Shown piece by piece: positions 33,483 through 45,959 of a stretch of DNA of 64,000 nucleotides. A model generated the notes under the pieces. The model saw only the letters and a program-made list of their open reading frames with translations, was not told where the DNA came from and searched no databases. The translations under genes and the position numbers were made by a program. This DNA comes from Lamellibrachia satsuma. Lineage: Eukaryota; Annelida; Polychaeta; Sabellida; Siboglinidae. Each line of letters starts with the position of its first letter. Position 1 is the first letter of the stretch. The stretch spans positions 1,037,501-1,101,500 of the forward strand of contig BSQZ01000069.1 of assembly GCA_033239005.1 (NCBI GenBank). Reading direction: 5' to 3'.

Positions 33483-36400
33483 ATGGCCGTCGTTTCTCCG
33501 AACGGTTCTCTCCCCGAAATTATAACACGGTTATATGATGTAGATGGGCTAAAATTCGGAAACTTTACGATGCGGACGGGTGAAATGTCGCCAGTGTATG
33601 TCGATATGAGAGTCATATGGTCATATCCGGACATTGTGGTGCGTGGACGTAAGAGCCTAAAGAGGAATGTCACGAAAAGTCATGTTTATCTGGACTGGTC
33701 AGGGACTTTGGCTTATGACGTCATGAGTAGGCGTTGCCTTTACTGTAATATTTTTTTTGCAATTTGCTATTAAGTTAAGGTGTTATAAGTTATTTACCAG
33801 GCAGGGTTGTTTGATTTAAATCATTAGATTTAAATCATTGATTTAAATCATGATTTAAATCACTCCAAAAAAGTAATTGATTTATGTTTTTTTTTGTTTT
33901 TGTTTTAATCGCTGATTTATATGAATTTAACTCAAATAATTGTTTACAAGAATCGAGATCAACAAAGTTTTGTATGTTTTTTAATACAAAAACACAAACA
34001 ATGTGCGCACACTTGTGTAGTTGTATTATCACCAGATAGCCTGATAGTCAAATATTTTATGACATTGTGTATGTTTGAGCTATTCCCTTTCTGAATGTAG
34101 CGAAGCCACACAAACTTGTCTTCCAGAGGAAGAACCTTTTCAAGTCAGAAGCCCTGAGTTAAAGTCCACTTAGAGCTTGTGAAAGTTGTTACCAATTCAG
34201 TATGTTGACTCAAGTGACACAGTTTTGGTGACAGTTGTTTAATACTGTAGCAGTTTGCAGTCTGGTTGGACACATAGAGTACACAGAGCCCTGGAAAGGT
34301 GCTAATCCATCCTCTCAGCAAACAATAATTAGCACTGCTACAGCCACAGACACACAGCATGCTTTCCTTTCCAAGACAAATTATGCATCTACAGGGGGTG
34401 ATGCCTTGTCAATATTGCCTCATCTTTATATAAGCAAAAATCAAGTACCCTCTGTTAAGACAAGTACCAAAATTGATTTGAATAGAACATGTTTGAAAGA
34501 GTTTATAAATATAAACATCTATATATAAATATCTATATACCAGATTTAAAAAATCCGATTTTTTATTAAAAAAAATAATGATTTTTTTCAACCGTGTTAC
34601 AAGGTATATAATATACATATATCTATGTATATGATTATTGGTTGGGAAAGTGGTGAAAATCTGAAAAAAATGCAATAGAAAATTGTAAATGAAATGTTAT
34701 GGATGTGAAAAATCATCACGAGTTCACTTTGAACTCTCAGGAATAAAATGTCATTATTGTCCTACCTCAAAATGGACTGGTGAAAACGAATGAGGCCACA
34801 ATTGAAGCCTTGTTCTGGCCTATATTTTCTAAGCTGATGTGGTGTACATTTTAGTTTAATAGTTTTTTTAATTCATGTAACATTTAACTAGTGTTGTAAT
34901 TTTGTGATTATATAGTTATATACATTATAATTGTTTTATAATTCTCAGTTAATTTACATGATGAATTGTAATTTGTTATTATACTTGTTTTATGTTTCTG
35001 TTGCCAGAAAGCTGTATGTGAACAGATCTGGAAGGTTGCACAAGGCCTGCAGTATCAACATATTTGTGGTATTCCCTACCAGGGAATTCCAATAGCAACA
35101 GTGACTATCATGATTCTTTTGTCATAAAACACTTCTAATCCACCTGCCTACATCCAGACTTAAGGTCATACACATTAGGGGTATACCAATTCCTATTACA
35201 CACATTAATTATGAATAGCAATTCCAATTATGTAAAGGTATTGCTTGCTTTTATGTTAATAACATACAAACAATACGTCAAGATTAGAAGTTTACTGTGC
35301 TGCTCACTAGTTACACATGTTTACTGATCTAGATCGTAGCGTAGACTGCTTTACTACAGATGCAGCACCCACTACTCTGTATGTCCCTCTGCACTAGAGT
35401 CCTAAGGTTGCAGATAGTCCAAATATACCGTACCAGCTGGTATCAGCTGGTGTCAGCTGGGGTATCTCGTGACGTATTACACCTAAAAAATTCCAGTTAC
35501 AAAATCCATAAGTTCCAATTATCAGTTCCATATTGAAATAAAAGTATGAACAGAACAATCACAGACATATTCAATGCGAAAAGTAACATCTTAGAGCAGC
35601 TTTATAGAAACAAAAGTAATCATCTTTGGGCTTATGCACCTTAAGGAAATAATAAAAACTAACCACATGCAACTAAAATCAAGAATATCACGCCAGTGGT
35701 TTACTCAGAATGTGTTCTAAAAGTGGGAGATTCAGGTCATCTCTCTTGTTGACTGAGGGCTGGTATGTTAACCAGTATGACCGATAGGTGCATGCGCATT
35801 TCTATGAAATCGAGGTAGTCGAGACTACAAGTGATGTATTATGGGAGGCAGGTGTGGTATAGAAACGTGACTCCCGGGTCACTTTTCTATATAGAATTGT
35901 TACCCCAGGGTCACTTTTCTATAGCATTGAATTGAGAACCCCACTATAGAATTGTGACCCCCCACTATAGAATTGTGACCCCCACTATAGAATTGTGACC
36001 CCATCCTAAAAAATTATGTTAAAACATAATAAGTGGTTAGGGGTTTGGTGATACGTTTAGGTTGATTAGTAGCATATATCTAACTACATAATACATAAAT
36101 GGGGATAATTAGATAATATTGTTATGAAGTTGATCATTGTTCATGCATGTGCACCATATACATAATATAATCATTTAATATTTATTAATTTAGTTAAATA
36201 TAATACATTCCTGCATAAACATTGGTATATTTAGCACAATAAATGTTAATTAGTTCTGATTAATTGTGTTATTACAATGTCATTCCTGTGCATACATAAA
36301 CCAATTTTAACATGCTACATACATAGCCAAATTATAAATAGATTGTATATCAAACTTATATACATACATACCTGTAGATGTTATGTTAAAACTGCAACCT

Positions 36401-39400
36401 GGACAACGAATAATTAGCAACATGTCAACATTCTATGGGGGTCACTTTTCTTTAGCAAAGAAAAAAGTGACCTCCCCACTATAAAATTGTCACTCCTATC
36501 CTAAACAATTGTGTTATCACTTCAGAATGTATGTCAAACTTACATACATACATATGTTATTTTTAAACTGCAGCCTGAACAACAAATAATTAGCAACGGG
36601 GGTCAAAATTCTATGGGGGTCGCTTTACCATCTCACACCGGCAGTGTACAGGACCAACGAAGTCTCAAACAAACACGTTATTTTTCCAGAAAGAGGATTA
36701 GTTTAGTAAACAATTGCCACAATATATTACACAAGTTGAGTTTGGATGCAAATAGCATGGCCACATCCTATTGGCAAGTATAGGAATAGGTGTATACAAA
36801 TATATTTTCATTTAGTGAGTGAATATTGACAGAATACCACACTCATGATGTAGGGTTATCTAACAGTATGGCACGGGCCATGAAAAAAAAATTCTGTGTG
36901 TTCAACAAGATGGCATGATATTCTTAATTGTAGTTACAAATGGCTATGTTTTAGTAACTGATAGGTGCATAGGCCAAAAAACGAATTTTGTTTCCCTTTA
37001 ATTTCTGCAAATGAAACGGATCAGTAAACATTTTCTTAAAATAATTTACACACGAGAACATTCTGCATAGTTTTTAACATCTCATATAGCACATATATAA
37101 TTATTATTATCATCACTAAGACCCCCATTGTTATCTCTAAAATCGACATAAAATATTTTTATCATGTGAATGAATAATGTTTTTACACACCCGTGAATGG
37201 GGCAGCAGGATTTGATGGTGTTAAAATGAAGTTTTATTATTTTATTATAAATGATGGTACACAGTGACAAACGTATGATACTCGCAACATATTAAAAGTA
37301 ATTGAAAATATGATTTACATTTTCACCAATTCCAATTACTTAAAAAATGCAATTCCCAATGTGGAATTTACCCAAATTCTGCCTCCATATCTGTGCAATG
37401 TAATCGGCTTGATTTCTGCCACATTTGAGAAAGAGAAATGTCATCAACTCTGTGAATTGGTCCTATTTAGTGAGCATTGCTTGTGTAAAATAACCTTAAT
37501 TATTATAGTATGGCATATACAGTAGAGCAATAAAATATCATCCCTTCCGTTAGTGCAATAGGACAACTTGATAAATCATTTTGATATACATTGCCCCACA
37601 TTTTATGAACCTCACTGAAAAAAAGAATGGGGAAAAGATCTAAATATAACAATTAAATGTTGTCTATCAGGCAGTGTTCTCACTGACACTTTGTGTCAGT
37701 CTTGGACAAGGGACCATTATTTGTGAGTACTGTGCACTTTAATTAATGGCATTAATATTATAACCTAAAAAATATGTCTATCATGAATTGCTGTCTATTA
37801 TTATGACAAGTTGTGCTTGTACCAGTAGTATATGTGTGAGTAAATAGTCATCATGCAGTAATTGCAATGTGGCTGAATGCTTCCCAGAGAAGTCGAGTTG
37901 GTGTCGGAAGGAACTGGTCTGCCAGGGTTGAAATGTCTAACGTTTTGACTTGTTTTATAAGAAATCACCTTTTCTGTTTACACACATGATAAACTGTGTG
38001 GATTCAGTGGATTGGCATCAGAAAATGGAATGTTTTGTTTTTAAAAGTAATTGGAATTGGTGAAAATGTTATTGGTATTTTCAATTACTGTTCAATTCTT
38101 TTTCAAATTCTTTTTCAATTACATCATGTATCCTTTAACTCGAAATAATTCGCCACAAATAATAAAAAATATAACGTGTGTATATCATATTTGTTTGCCA
38201 TTATGTACCATAATATAAACAATTTCAGTAAAGCTGCTCTAAAATAGATCTGTGCTACTTTTTTGTTGTCAGTGGTTGCTCGATTCACACACTTTTCGAT
38301 ATGATAATTGGAACTGGAATTTATATAAATGATATATAATGTAATCAACCAATAATCTCAAGTCTCAAGTAGTTATACTCCAAACAGCCCAATCTTGAGC
38401 TAACGCAGGAGTCGGGACCAGCGGCTTTTAGTTTCTCTTCTGTAAGACACGGGCAAAGTGGGGTGAACGAAATTGTCCAAGCTTCGAAACGGCGGAGGTG
38501 GAATCGAACCTCCATCCTCTCGATCGACAGGCGGTTGCTCTAACCATTAGACCACTGCTGATTGACATGTGACTTATTAAGTTAGGTATGCAGCTTACCT
38601 TACTTCCATCTGAATCCTTGTTCCTTGTGTTTCAGTACCTCAGTACATCACATGATATTCCCATGTTGCTCAAGCGACAAGACTTAAAAACATATGGCAC
38701 TGGACGCCTTATAGAGGGGCACTACAAGTCCAAGGATGTGGTGCTCTTGGTGGATGATGTGTTAATGACAGGTGGCACATTTCTCAAGGACGTTCCAGTA
38801 AGTATTATTATTATTAAACATTTATAATTTATATCCGGGTGAAAACACCTGCTCAAAGGTGCTGCAGTTGTACATATATAAGTAAAATACCTTAAAATGA
38901 GCTAAAACAGATTAGGAGTATAAACAGGTTACATAACTAAAATAGACACGGTGCTTAAATGAGTTAAATAAATAGGTAGAATAAATTAGTTTATAAAAAC
39001 ATAATAAATACATAAATGAAATGCATATCTAAAATGTCGCTGGAATAGCACTGCTGCAAAGTGCAAAGTTGCACGAAGGCTTGCCGGAACAAATGTAAGT
39101 ATTTTGGTCTCCTTTTTTCCTCTAGTCTCTTCCAGTGAAGCCTTTTATATTTTATTAGTTGGTTTATGGATCCACCGACACAAAAAAATCTTGTTTACGT
39201 TTTCATCGTTTTATAAAATACACCTGTATTAATTTAGTCAACAATTTAATGTGCATTTACATTGGATTTCTATGTAAATATAGAACAACAACCTGCCTTA
39301 CTTGGGCCTATGGGGAACTTATTTGGGCCTATGGGGAACTTACTTGGGCCTATGGGGAACTTCGAACTACCGAGCCCAAGAACCACTACAAAACTTAATG

Positions 39401-42400
39401 ATTGGCATAATATTGCCTAAAAGTGAGGGCTGACATGTTAACCAGGGCGACCGTTGTAAGAAATCGGGTAAACTTGTGACGTATTAAGCTCTGCTATGTT
39501 ATGTCAAAAACAGGAATAGTTTAGTAAACAAAGGTCAACATATGTTACATAAATTGAGTTTGGATATCTTATTGGCAAATATAGCACTTTAGAGGTGTTT
39601 ACAACTAGATTTTCATTAGGTGAGCGAATATTGGCACTCGTGGCATAGGCTTATGTAACAGTGTGGCACTACCCATGAAATTAAGATGTTGTGTGTTCAA
39701 CAAGGTTTTCCCAGTAAACCACTGGTGTAACATTCTTAATTACAGTTGCACATGGTCCCAAAAATGTGACTTGTTTTGCTTTAAAGAATTGTTTTTCTTG
39801 CGTTTGCAGCAACTACGAAGCGAGGGTCTGGAGGTGAACGACTGCCTAGTGTTCTTAGACCGAGATCAGGGAGGGGAGGAACTTGTTCGCAAGCAACTCA
39901 ACATCAACATCCACAGGTAAGGCAGGGTCAGTTACAAAGTCTATTATCACTTTTATCGCGATAGTTTAAAGACCATTTTAATACTAAGCATACATGCCCT
40001 AATTAGTGCATACCCCCTTTTTTAATCAGCAGGATCCATAATTTTTGTAGTGTGTAACTACTGAAAAGTGTCGCCATCTGGTGTTAAACAGTTGGCACCA
40101 CTTTTTTGTTGTTCTACACTAGTCACCAAATTGCATAACTAGTGTTAAACAGTTACCTTATCGTTTAGAAAAACTAATCTTGGTGTATGCTTATAAGAAC
40201 AGATTCCTTTACATTTTTCCCTGTCCAATTTTTTTTCAAGCATTAATATATGCTTTTTATGTAGAATATGGTAGGTAGGTGTCCACATCTTCTCATGGAA
40301 AAGTGTTCATGAAAAAGTGGTAAACGCCGTCCTTCACTAAATGTTTGTGGTTGTTTTAGCGTTTTTTTTCGGTTTTTAATGTGTGGTTTTGGCATGCCAT
40401 TCTCATTCGTGGTGTATGCACAAACAAGAACTAGTCAAATGACTTGAGACCCAAAAGCTAACTTGTGCCTAAAATGGTCTCTCGAATGCACGAAATACGT
40501 AAATTTTACCATGACTTTTTTATTACAAAAAGTGGGATATTTCATCCAAAATTTTCTGCCCAAAAGTCATTCCATGTCAAATCAACCAATTTTCATATTT
40601 CAAATGTTGACGTCTCGGAATTTGCTTAAATTTTAACTAATGAATAAGTAACTATACCTGAGCACTTATGGAAAACAATGGGCATACTGCACCCATGGAA
40701 ATGGAACAGAACATTAAACAACATTTCTGGGAAAGATTTCAGCAGTGTGTATTTCATTGTTGTGTTACAGTACAATGTCCAATGTCCAAATTACTACCCT
40801 CTGTTGTCAGCGATACTGGCAATAACCTATTAGTTCAATAGACTTCTAGTTGCTATACTTTCATAATAATTCAGCCTTAAACTTTTTCTAAATTTTACGA
40901 AACCACCTACGATGCCTTAGCAGCTGTTTCGGTTAGTGTTGTATATTGATGTAGTTTCCCTTCATACATTATGTTTTCTCATCCCAGTTCAGAAGAATGC
41001 TGGTGAAGGAGAAGCAAATATTGTATTCGACCTAATAAGCATACGGTACGCTTAACAAACATAATTGGGCCATGGATAACTGTCAAGGAATCTGTTCTTA
41101 TAAGCGTATGTGGTACCATCTGGTGAGTAATGTAGAAATACGTATTACAGCCATTTGGTCACTGCCGGCAGTCCAACCCTTTCACCGGTCGTCTCGGTTA
41201 ACCCGAGCCACGGGTCATGGAAGGTAGGATCGAGTGTGTGGAATGTATCTGCGCAAGTACATGCCACCCTAAACCTCCATGCGCAGGTACTCAGTCAAAC
41301 AAGCCCAGCGGCGATGGAGAAGTGGCAACGGTGGCAGGCGAAGGATGTCGCTGGAAGCTGCTAGTCACGACCCTGCACGCTGGCGGCCCCGGTGTGACGG
41401 TCGCTTGGTCATCGACAGTGGAGTCACGATGCCATTCGTATCCTGCCAGGGCGTCAGAGCAGCCCTGTTTAGGGGTAGCACTGCTCTCTCCAAACGGGGA
41501 AGGGGATAAAAAACGTTTCCTAAAAAAAGCTGACCCAAACCCGACTTGCCCGCAAACCGCGGCGGGCTGGTCATCCAACACTGCGGTCGAAACGATACAT
41601 TGAATATATGCACATGGAATGTGAGAACGTTACAAGATAACGACAAGCAACTAGAACGTAGAACAGCCATCATTGGCAGAGAGCTTGCGGTACAACATCA
41701 CCATCGCAGCTTTGAGTGAAACAAGGCTACCAGACGAGTCTCAAATTGAGGAAAAGGGTGCTGGCTACACTTTTTTCTGGATCGGCAAACCAGCCAATGA
41801 CCATCGACAAGCAGGAGTAGGCTTTGCGATAAAGTCCTCATATCTATACCACATTGATAAGCTGCCAAAGGGAGTAAATGAAAGACTGATGACCTTGCGC
41901 ATCAGACTGTCCGGAAAGAACTACGCCACTATAGTTAGTGCATATGCACCAACAATGACTTACTCGGACGAGGAGAAAGAAAATTTCTACGAAAGTCTGA
42001 AGACGACGATCGGCAGAGTCCCACGCAGCGACAAGTTGATTGTGGTTGGTGACTTCAATGCTCGAGTGGGACGGGACCATGAAACATGGGAGCGTGTCAT
42101 CGGACATCATGGCATGGGTAACGAAAATGCCAACGGCTCTCTACTCCTGAACATGTGTGCGAATACCAATTGACAATCACCAATACGCTATTCCAACAAG
42201 CAAATAAGTACAAGACATCGTGGATGCATCCTCGATCTAAACACTGGCACCTGATCGACTACGTCATAGTCCGGCAACGCGACTCTCGTGACGTCAAAAA
42301 GACATGCACCATTGGCGCCACAACCTGCTGGTCTGATCACAGGATGGTGAGGAGTCGCATGCGACTAACCTTCCAAGGCAGCAAGCACAGGTGTGGAATG

Positions 42401-45400
42401 AAACCAAGGAAGAAGCTGGACGTATCAAAACTAAAATCTGTCGAACTACAGCGGCAACTGGAGAAAAAGCTGGACGAGGTAATCGAGGAACAGGCTGAAA
42501 CAACTCAAGATGTGGATGAGACGTGGACTAAGCTGCGTGACATAATCTACCAAGGCGCGCTAGACGTACTAGGCACCACAAAACGCAAACACCGTGACTG
42601 GTTTGATGAAAATGATACAGAAGCAGCCACCGTCCTCAGAAAAATGCATGAGTCACATCTAGAGTGGATAAATGATCGAGATTCGGCAGCTAAAGCAATC
42701 ACGTATCGACACTACAAGCAATCGGCTCAAGCCAGATTGCGTGCCATGAAGGAACAATGGTGGTCAGACAGGGCGAACGAGTTGCAGGAGGCAGCGGATA
42801 GAAAAGACTCAAAGTCCTTCTATGACGGTCTCAAAGCGATATACGGTCCACAAGCAAATGGATTTACATCATTACTGAGTGCAGACGCCGAAACACGACT
42901 CACAGAGCCCAGTCACATACTGGAGCGGTGGGCGGAGCACTTCAGCGATGTGCTAAACCGGCCATCAACAATCTCGAGGCCGCAATCGACAGCATAGCAC
43001 AGCGCCCGCTCATGGAAGAACTGGCACACCGACCCACACTTGAAGAAACTACCGCAGCGATCAAGAAACTTTCCAGTGGAAGGCAGCAGGACCAGATGCG
43101 ATTGCTGCCAAAATCTACAAGTACGGTGGCACAAACCTTACGAAGCGCCTTGTAAAGCTCTTCAGCAACATCTGGGACAGCAGGGCTGTTCCGCAAGAGT
43201 TCAAAAACGCGTCCATCGTCCACATCTATAAAAGGAAAGGTGACAAAAGCATCTGTGACAACCACCGTGGAATTTCTGTTCTCTGTATAGCTGGGAAGAT
43301 ACTCGCGCGCATCTTGCTAAATCGACTTGCACTACATCTCGCTGATAACATCCTGCCCGAAAGTCAATGCGGCTTCCGAGCACAGCGCAGTACAATCGAT
43401 ATGATCTTCGCAACTCGCCAAGTGCAGGAGAAATGTAGAGAGCAAAACCTAGCTCTATACATGGTGTTTGTTGACTTGACGAAAGCCTTGACACAATCAG
43501 CAGAGATGGCTTATGGCAGATACTACGAAAGATTGGTTGCCCTGACTTGTTTGTCGGCGTATCACGTTCATTCCACGAAGGGATGGTTGCCCGAGTGCAA
43601 GATCAGGGTCAAGCGTCAGAGCCATTCCGGTAACAAATGGCACCAAGCAAGGTTGTGTGATGGCACCACTGTTATTCACATTAGTATTCTCAGCCATGCT
43701 CAGCGATGCGTTCCAAGACAACAACTTGGGAGCACTCATCCGGTTCGAACTGATGGAAACGTATTCAACCTTCGACGACTCAAATCCAGGACAAGAACTT
43801 CCAAGTTACTGATCAAAGACCTACTATTAAGCTGGCGACTGTGCACTTCTTGCACATACGATCGATGACATACAAGCGATTACCAATGCTTTCGCCAGAT
43901 CCGCCCGCCGTTTGGATTGACTATCAGTCTGAAGAAAACCGAGGTGATGTATCAGCGAAGCCTGGAGCAGACTACTCGGCTCCAATCATCACCATCGCCA
44001 ACAACCCACTAAACGTCGTTGACAAGTTCACCTACTTGGGTAGCACGCTATCACAAAATGCCATGATAGACGATGACGTCTCAACACGGATTGGGAAAGC
44101 GAGCGCGTCATTCGGCAGACTCACCAAGCGCCTTTGGAATGAACGCGGTGTACGTCTTGCCACCAAAATCAGTGTATACTGTGCCATGGTGCTACCGACA
44201 CTGCTATATGGATGCGAGGCGTGGACACCATACCGCCGACACATACGGAGACTCGACCAGTTCCACATGCGCAGCCTAAGCCGCATCGCTAACATCAAGT
44301 GGCAAGACATGATTTCCAACACCGAGGTCTTAGAGCGCTGTGCACAAAAGGGCATCGAACACCACATCAAGCGTGCACAACTCCGCTGGTCCGGGCACCT
44401 TGTGAGAATGGCCGATGACCGCATCCCCAAGGCAGTGTTCTATGGAGAACTGGACGCCGGCAAACGAACACGGGGAGGGCAGCGAAAGAGATACAAGGAC
44501 GTGCTCAAGGCAACACTAAAATCATGTGGCGTGCCTCACAACACCTGGGAGTCCACAGCGATGGACCGTGCCCTCTGGCGTCGCACATGCCACGTCGGCC
44601 AACTAGCCCTGAGAGAGAAGAGACTAAGACGGAAGGCTACCCAGCCTTCATCAAACACTGTCACCTTTGTGTGTCGTGTCTGTGGACGACAATGTGCATC
44701 GCGGATCGGTCTGTTCAGCCACAACCGTACACACGATACTGACTGACTCCATACATACAATGTAGAACAACTGATGGGTGGTGCCAACTGTTTAACACCA
44801 GATGGCGACACTTCAGTTGTGCCGCACTAGTCAAAATTATAATAATTATTATATTTATTAATCCTGCTGATTAAAAACAGGTTTACGCTAATTAGGGCAT
44901 GTACACTTAATAGGTTGAATATTGTAAAACACATTCTGCTGAAATCATGTGGTATGTGGTTATAGCAGGGAGAACTAGGATGTATTCCAGGTGTCCACGG
45001 GTCAATTTCTGAATTTAAATTATGTGTTTGGTGCAGCGCCATACTTTAATACAAAACTACAAAATACTAAATTGTTTTGAGTTGCTCCCTAGTGCAACGT
45101 AATCTTGTGGGTAAATACAAAACTACGTTAAATTGTTTTGAGTTGCTCCCTATTACAACGTAATCTTGTGGGTAAATACAAAACTACATTAAATTGTTTT
45201 GAGTTGCTCCCTAGTGCAACGTAATCTTGTGGGTAAATACAAAACTACATTAAATTGTTTTGAGTTGCTCCCTAGCAGGGTTGAAAAAAATCATGATAGA
45301 TTCGTCTTGTAAATGTTACATGTGTTACAGTATCTTGACTGTTGTTACTCTTGTATGTTACAATATCATGACTTGTATGTTACAGTGTTGTGACTCTTGT

Positions 45401-45894
45401 ATGTTACAGCGTTGTGACTCTTGTATGTTACAGTGTTGTGACTCTTGTATGTTAGTGTTGTGACTCTTGTATGTTAGTGTTGTGACTCTTGTATGTTACA
45501 GTGTTGTGACTCTTGTATGTTAGTGTTGTGACTCTTTATTTTGCAGCGTTTGGGCTTTTTAGTTGCTGCGTTGACTTATATATTGATATATTGTGATTTG
45601 TATGTTGCAGTATTGTGACTTGTCTTTTTTGACGTATTTTGACCATTACAGTATTGTGAATATTGCATGTTGCAGTATTTGAGTATCATGACTGTTACCT
45701 ATTGCAGTATTGTAAACTTTTGTGTTACAGTATTGTGACTCTGTGTTATAGTATTGTGATTCTTGTGTTGCAGTATTGTGACTCTGCCTCAGGCTTTTGA
45801 GATTCTCCTCAAGGCAGAGCGGATCACCCAGTCAACCGTTGACAAGACACTGCAATACCTGAAAGACAACCAGTTCAGTGGCCCTCTCAAGTGA
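33483..45894 (+). CDS. UMPS-like: Stand-alone orotate phosphoribosyltransferase (UMPS OPRT domain only)
   Basis: Exons are 33483-33638, 35008-35100, 38636-38797, 39810-39916 and 45774-45894 (TGA at 45892). Phases join and give 212 residues, collinear with the OPRT half of UMPS, which makes OMP from orotate and PRPP in pyrimidine synthesis. Visible blocks: RLYDVDGLKFGNF (17-29), CGIPYQGIP, IPMLLKRQDLKTYG (91-104), the PRPP site VVLLVDDVLMTGGT (118-131), CLVFLDRDQGG, and HSIVTLPQAFEIL. The start is chosen because length and MAV-like N-terminus match the family; the frame is open upstream. A stop follows FSGPLK just where UMPS would enter its linker, and no decarboxylase exon is seen downstream. 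Two lysines conserved in OPRTs are changed (R31 and Q98), while R97, K101 and D123/D124 remain. The donor at 35101 (gtgact) is weak. Long introns are full of transposons. Confidence 0.85.
33802..34596. mobile_element. Non-autonomous hAT element in OPRT intron 1
   Basis: Ends are cagggttgtttgattt and, on the other strand, cacggttgaaaaaaatc. The element is flanked by the 8-bp target duplication ttaccagg (33794-33801) / ttacaagg (34597-34604). The left end holds repeated gatttaaatca palindromes. No transposase is visible. A short end fragment of the same family (cagggttgaaaaaaatcatg) lies at 45279-45300. Confidence 0.85.
35580..35835. repeat. Dispersed repeat R, copy 2, left part
   Basis: Matches copy 1 around 10500-10690 (aactaaccacatgcaac; ggctggtatgttaacca). 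The right part resumes at about 36640. Confidence 0.7.
35850..36640. repeat. Palindrome-rich insertion in repeat R
   Basis: Starts and ends with inverted forms of gggtcacttttctata / ctatagaattgtgaccccc. It contains two tandem segments of about 115 bp (36335-36460, 36520-36625) that share caacgaataattagcaac-type sequence. It separates the two parts of repeat R copy 2, so it was probably inserted there. Confidence 0.65.
36640..37000. repeat. Dispersed repeat R, copy 2, right part
   Basis: Blocks acaagttgagtttggatgca, cctattggcaagtata and agatggcatgatattcttaa follow copies 1 and 3 in order. Confidence 0.7.
37001..37850. other. OPRT intron 2, unassigned AT-rich part
   Basis: No gene, RNA or repeat array recognised. 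Confidence 0.4.
37855..37970 (+). mobile_element. SINE family 1 fragment
   Basis: gtaattgcaatgtggctgaa and gcttcccagagaagtcgagt match the family body. The 3' tail is missing or decayed. Confidence 0.65.
38400..38570 (-). mobile_element. SINE family 2
   Basis: The minus strand has the tRNA-like head (gtggtctaatggttagagca; ggttcgattccacctccgcc), then gcttggacaatttcgttcac cccac. It sits about 70 bp upstream of OPRT exon 3. The head is too altered in the acceptor stem to be a tRNA gene. Confidence 0.8.
39295..39365. repeat. 22-bp triplicate
   Basis: Three copies of cttgggcctatggggaactt plus a spacer, in OPRT intron 3. Confidence 0.9.
39370..39795. repeat. Dispersed repeat R, copy 3
   Basis: Carries gagggctgacatgttaacca, aattgagtttggatat and gttttcccagtaaaccactg. 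It ends about 15 bp before the 3' splice site of OPRT exon 4, so it may supply part of the branch/pyrimidine region. Confidence 0.75.
39985..40265. repeat. MITE-like repeat, copy C, uninterrupted
   Basis: In reverse orientation to copy A: aatcagcaggatccataat, gtcgccatctggtgttaaac, then cttataagaacagattcctt and ccaattttttttcaag. The outer sequence actaagcatacatgccctaa matches the terminal repeat of copy D. Confidence 0.8.
41138..44758 (+). mobile_element. Non-LTR retrotransposon inserted in MITE copy D
   Basis: The 3.6-kb element is bounded by the 9-bp target duplication aatgtagaa (41129-41137 / 44759-44767). The 3' end is atacatac with no poly-A. It carries AP endonuclease, reverse transcriptase and a C-terminal C2H2 finger. 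The insertion point falls in the MITE core, as uninterrupted copies A, C and E show. Confidence 0.9.
41604..44746 (+). pseudogene. Endonuclease-RT polyprotein with C-terminal zinc finger, broken
   Basis: APE blocks: ICTWNVRTLQDN, AALSETRLPDE, VVGDFNARVGRD, WSDHRMV. RT blocks: NHRGISVLCIAGKILARI, ESQCGFRAQRSTIDMI, QEKCREQNLALYMVFVDLTK. The catalytic YADD region near 43826 reads AGDC, so one active-site Asp is lost. The thumb is KFTYLGSTLSQNA to PTLLYGCEAWT. The C-terminus has a C2H2 finger CRVCGRQCASRIGLFSHNRT H. Frameshifts near 41690, 42170, 42985, 43100, 43490, 43640 and 43860 divide it. The related fragment at 23667 shares the same wording. Confidence 0.9.
45046..45275. repeat. 61-bp tandem repeat, four copies
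   Basis: The unit contains aaatacaaaactacattaaa, ttgttttgagttgctcccta and gtgcaacgtaatcttgtggg. The array is truncated where a hAT end fragment (cagggttgaaa, 45281) begins. Confidence 0.95.
45300..45790 (+). repeat. Minisatellite copying the OPRT exon 5 acceptor
   Basis: Units read cttgtatgttacagtgttgt plus gact, about ten copies, with degenerate forms continuing right. The true 3' splice site at 45773 is cttgtgttgcag followed by tattgtgact, clearly the last diverged unit. Intact units therefore carry a TTACAG|TGTTGTGACT decoy acceptor. Confidence 0.85.
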
Positions 45895-45959
45895 CTGCTT
45901 GAACCCAAACCTGTGCATACCTACAGGATATATAACTCACTGATACAGCCACATTTGTA

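Larger units (their letters stand above)
41028..44922. repeat. MITE-like repeat, copy D, split by a non-LTR element
   Basis: The left part is 41028-41137 and the right part 44759-44922. Imperfect terminal inverted repeats are attcgacctaataagcatac and (rc) attcaacctattaagtgtac, 16 of 20 matching. Without the insertion the element would be about 265 bp. No transposase is encoded, which fits a MITE. Confidence 0.8.
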
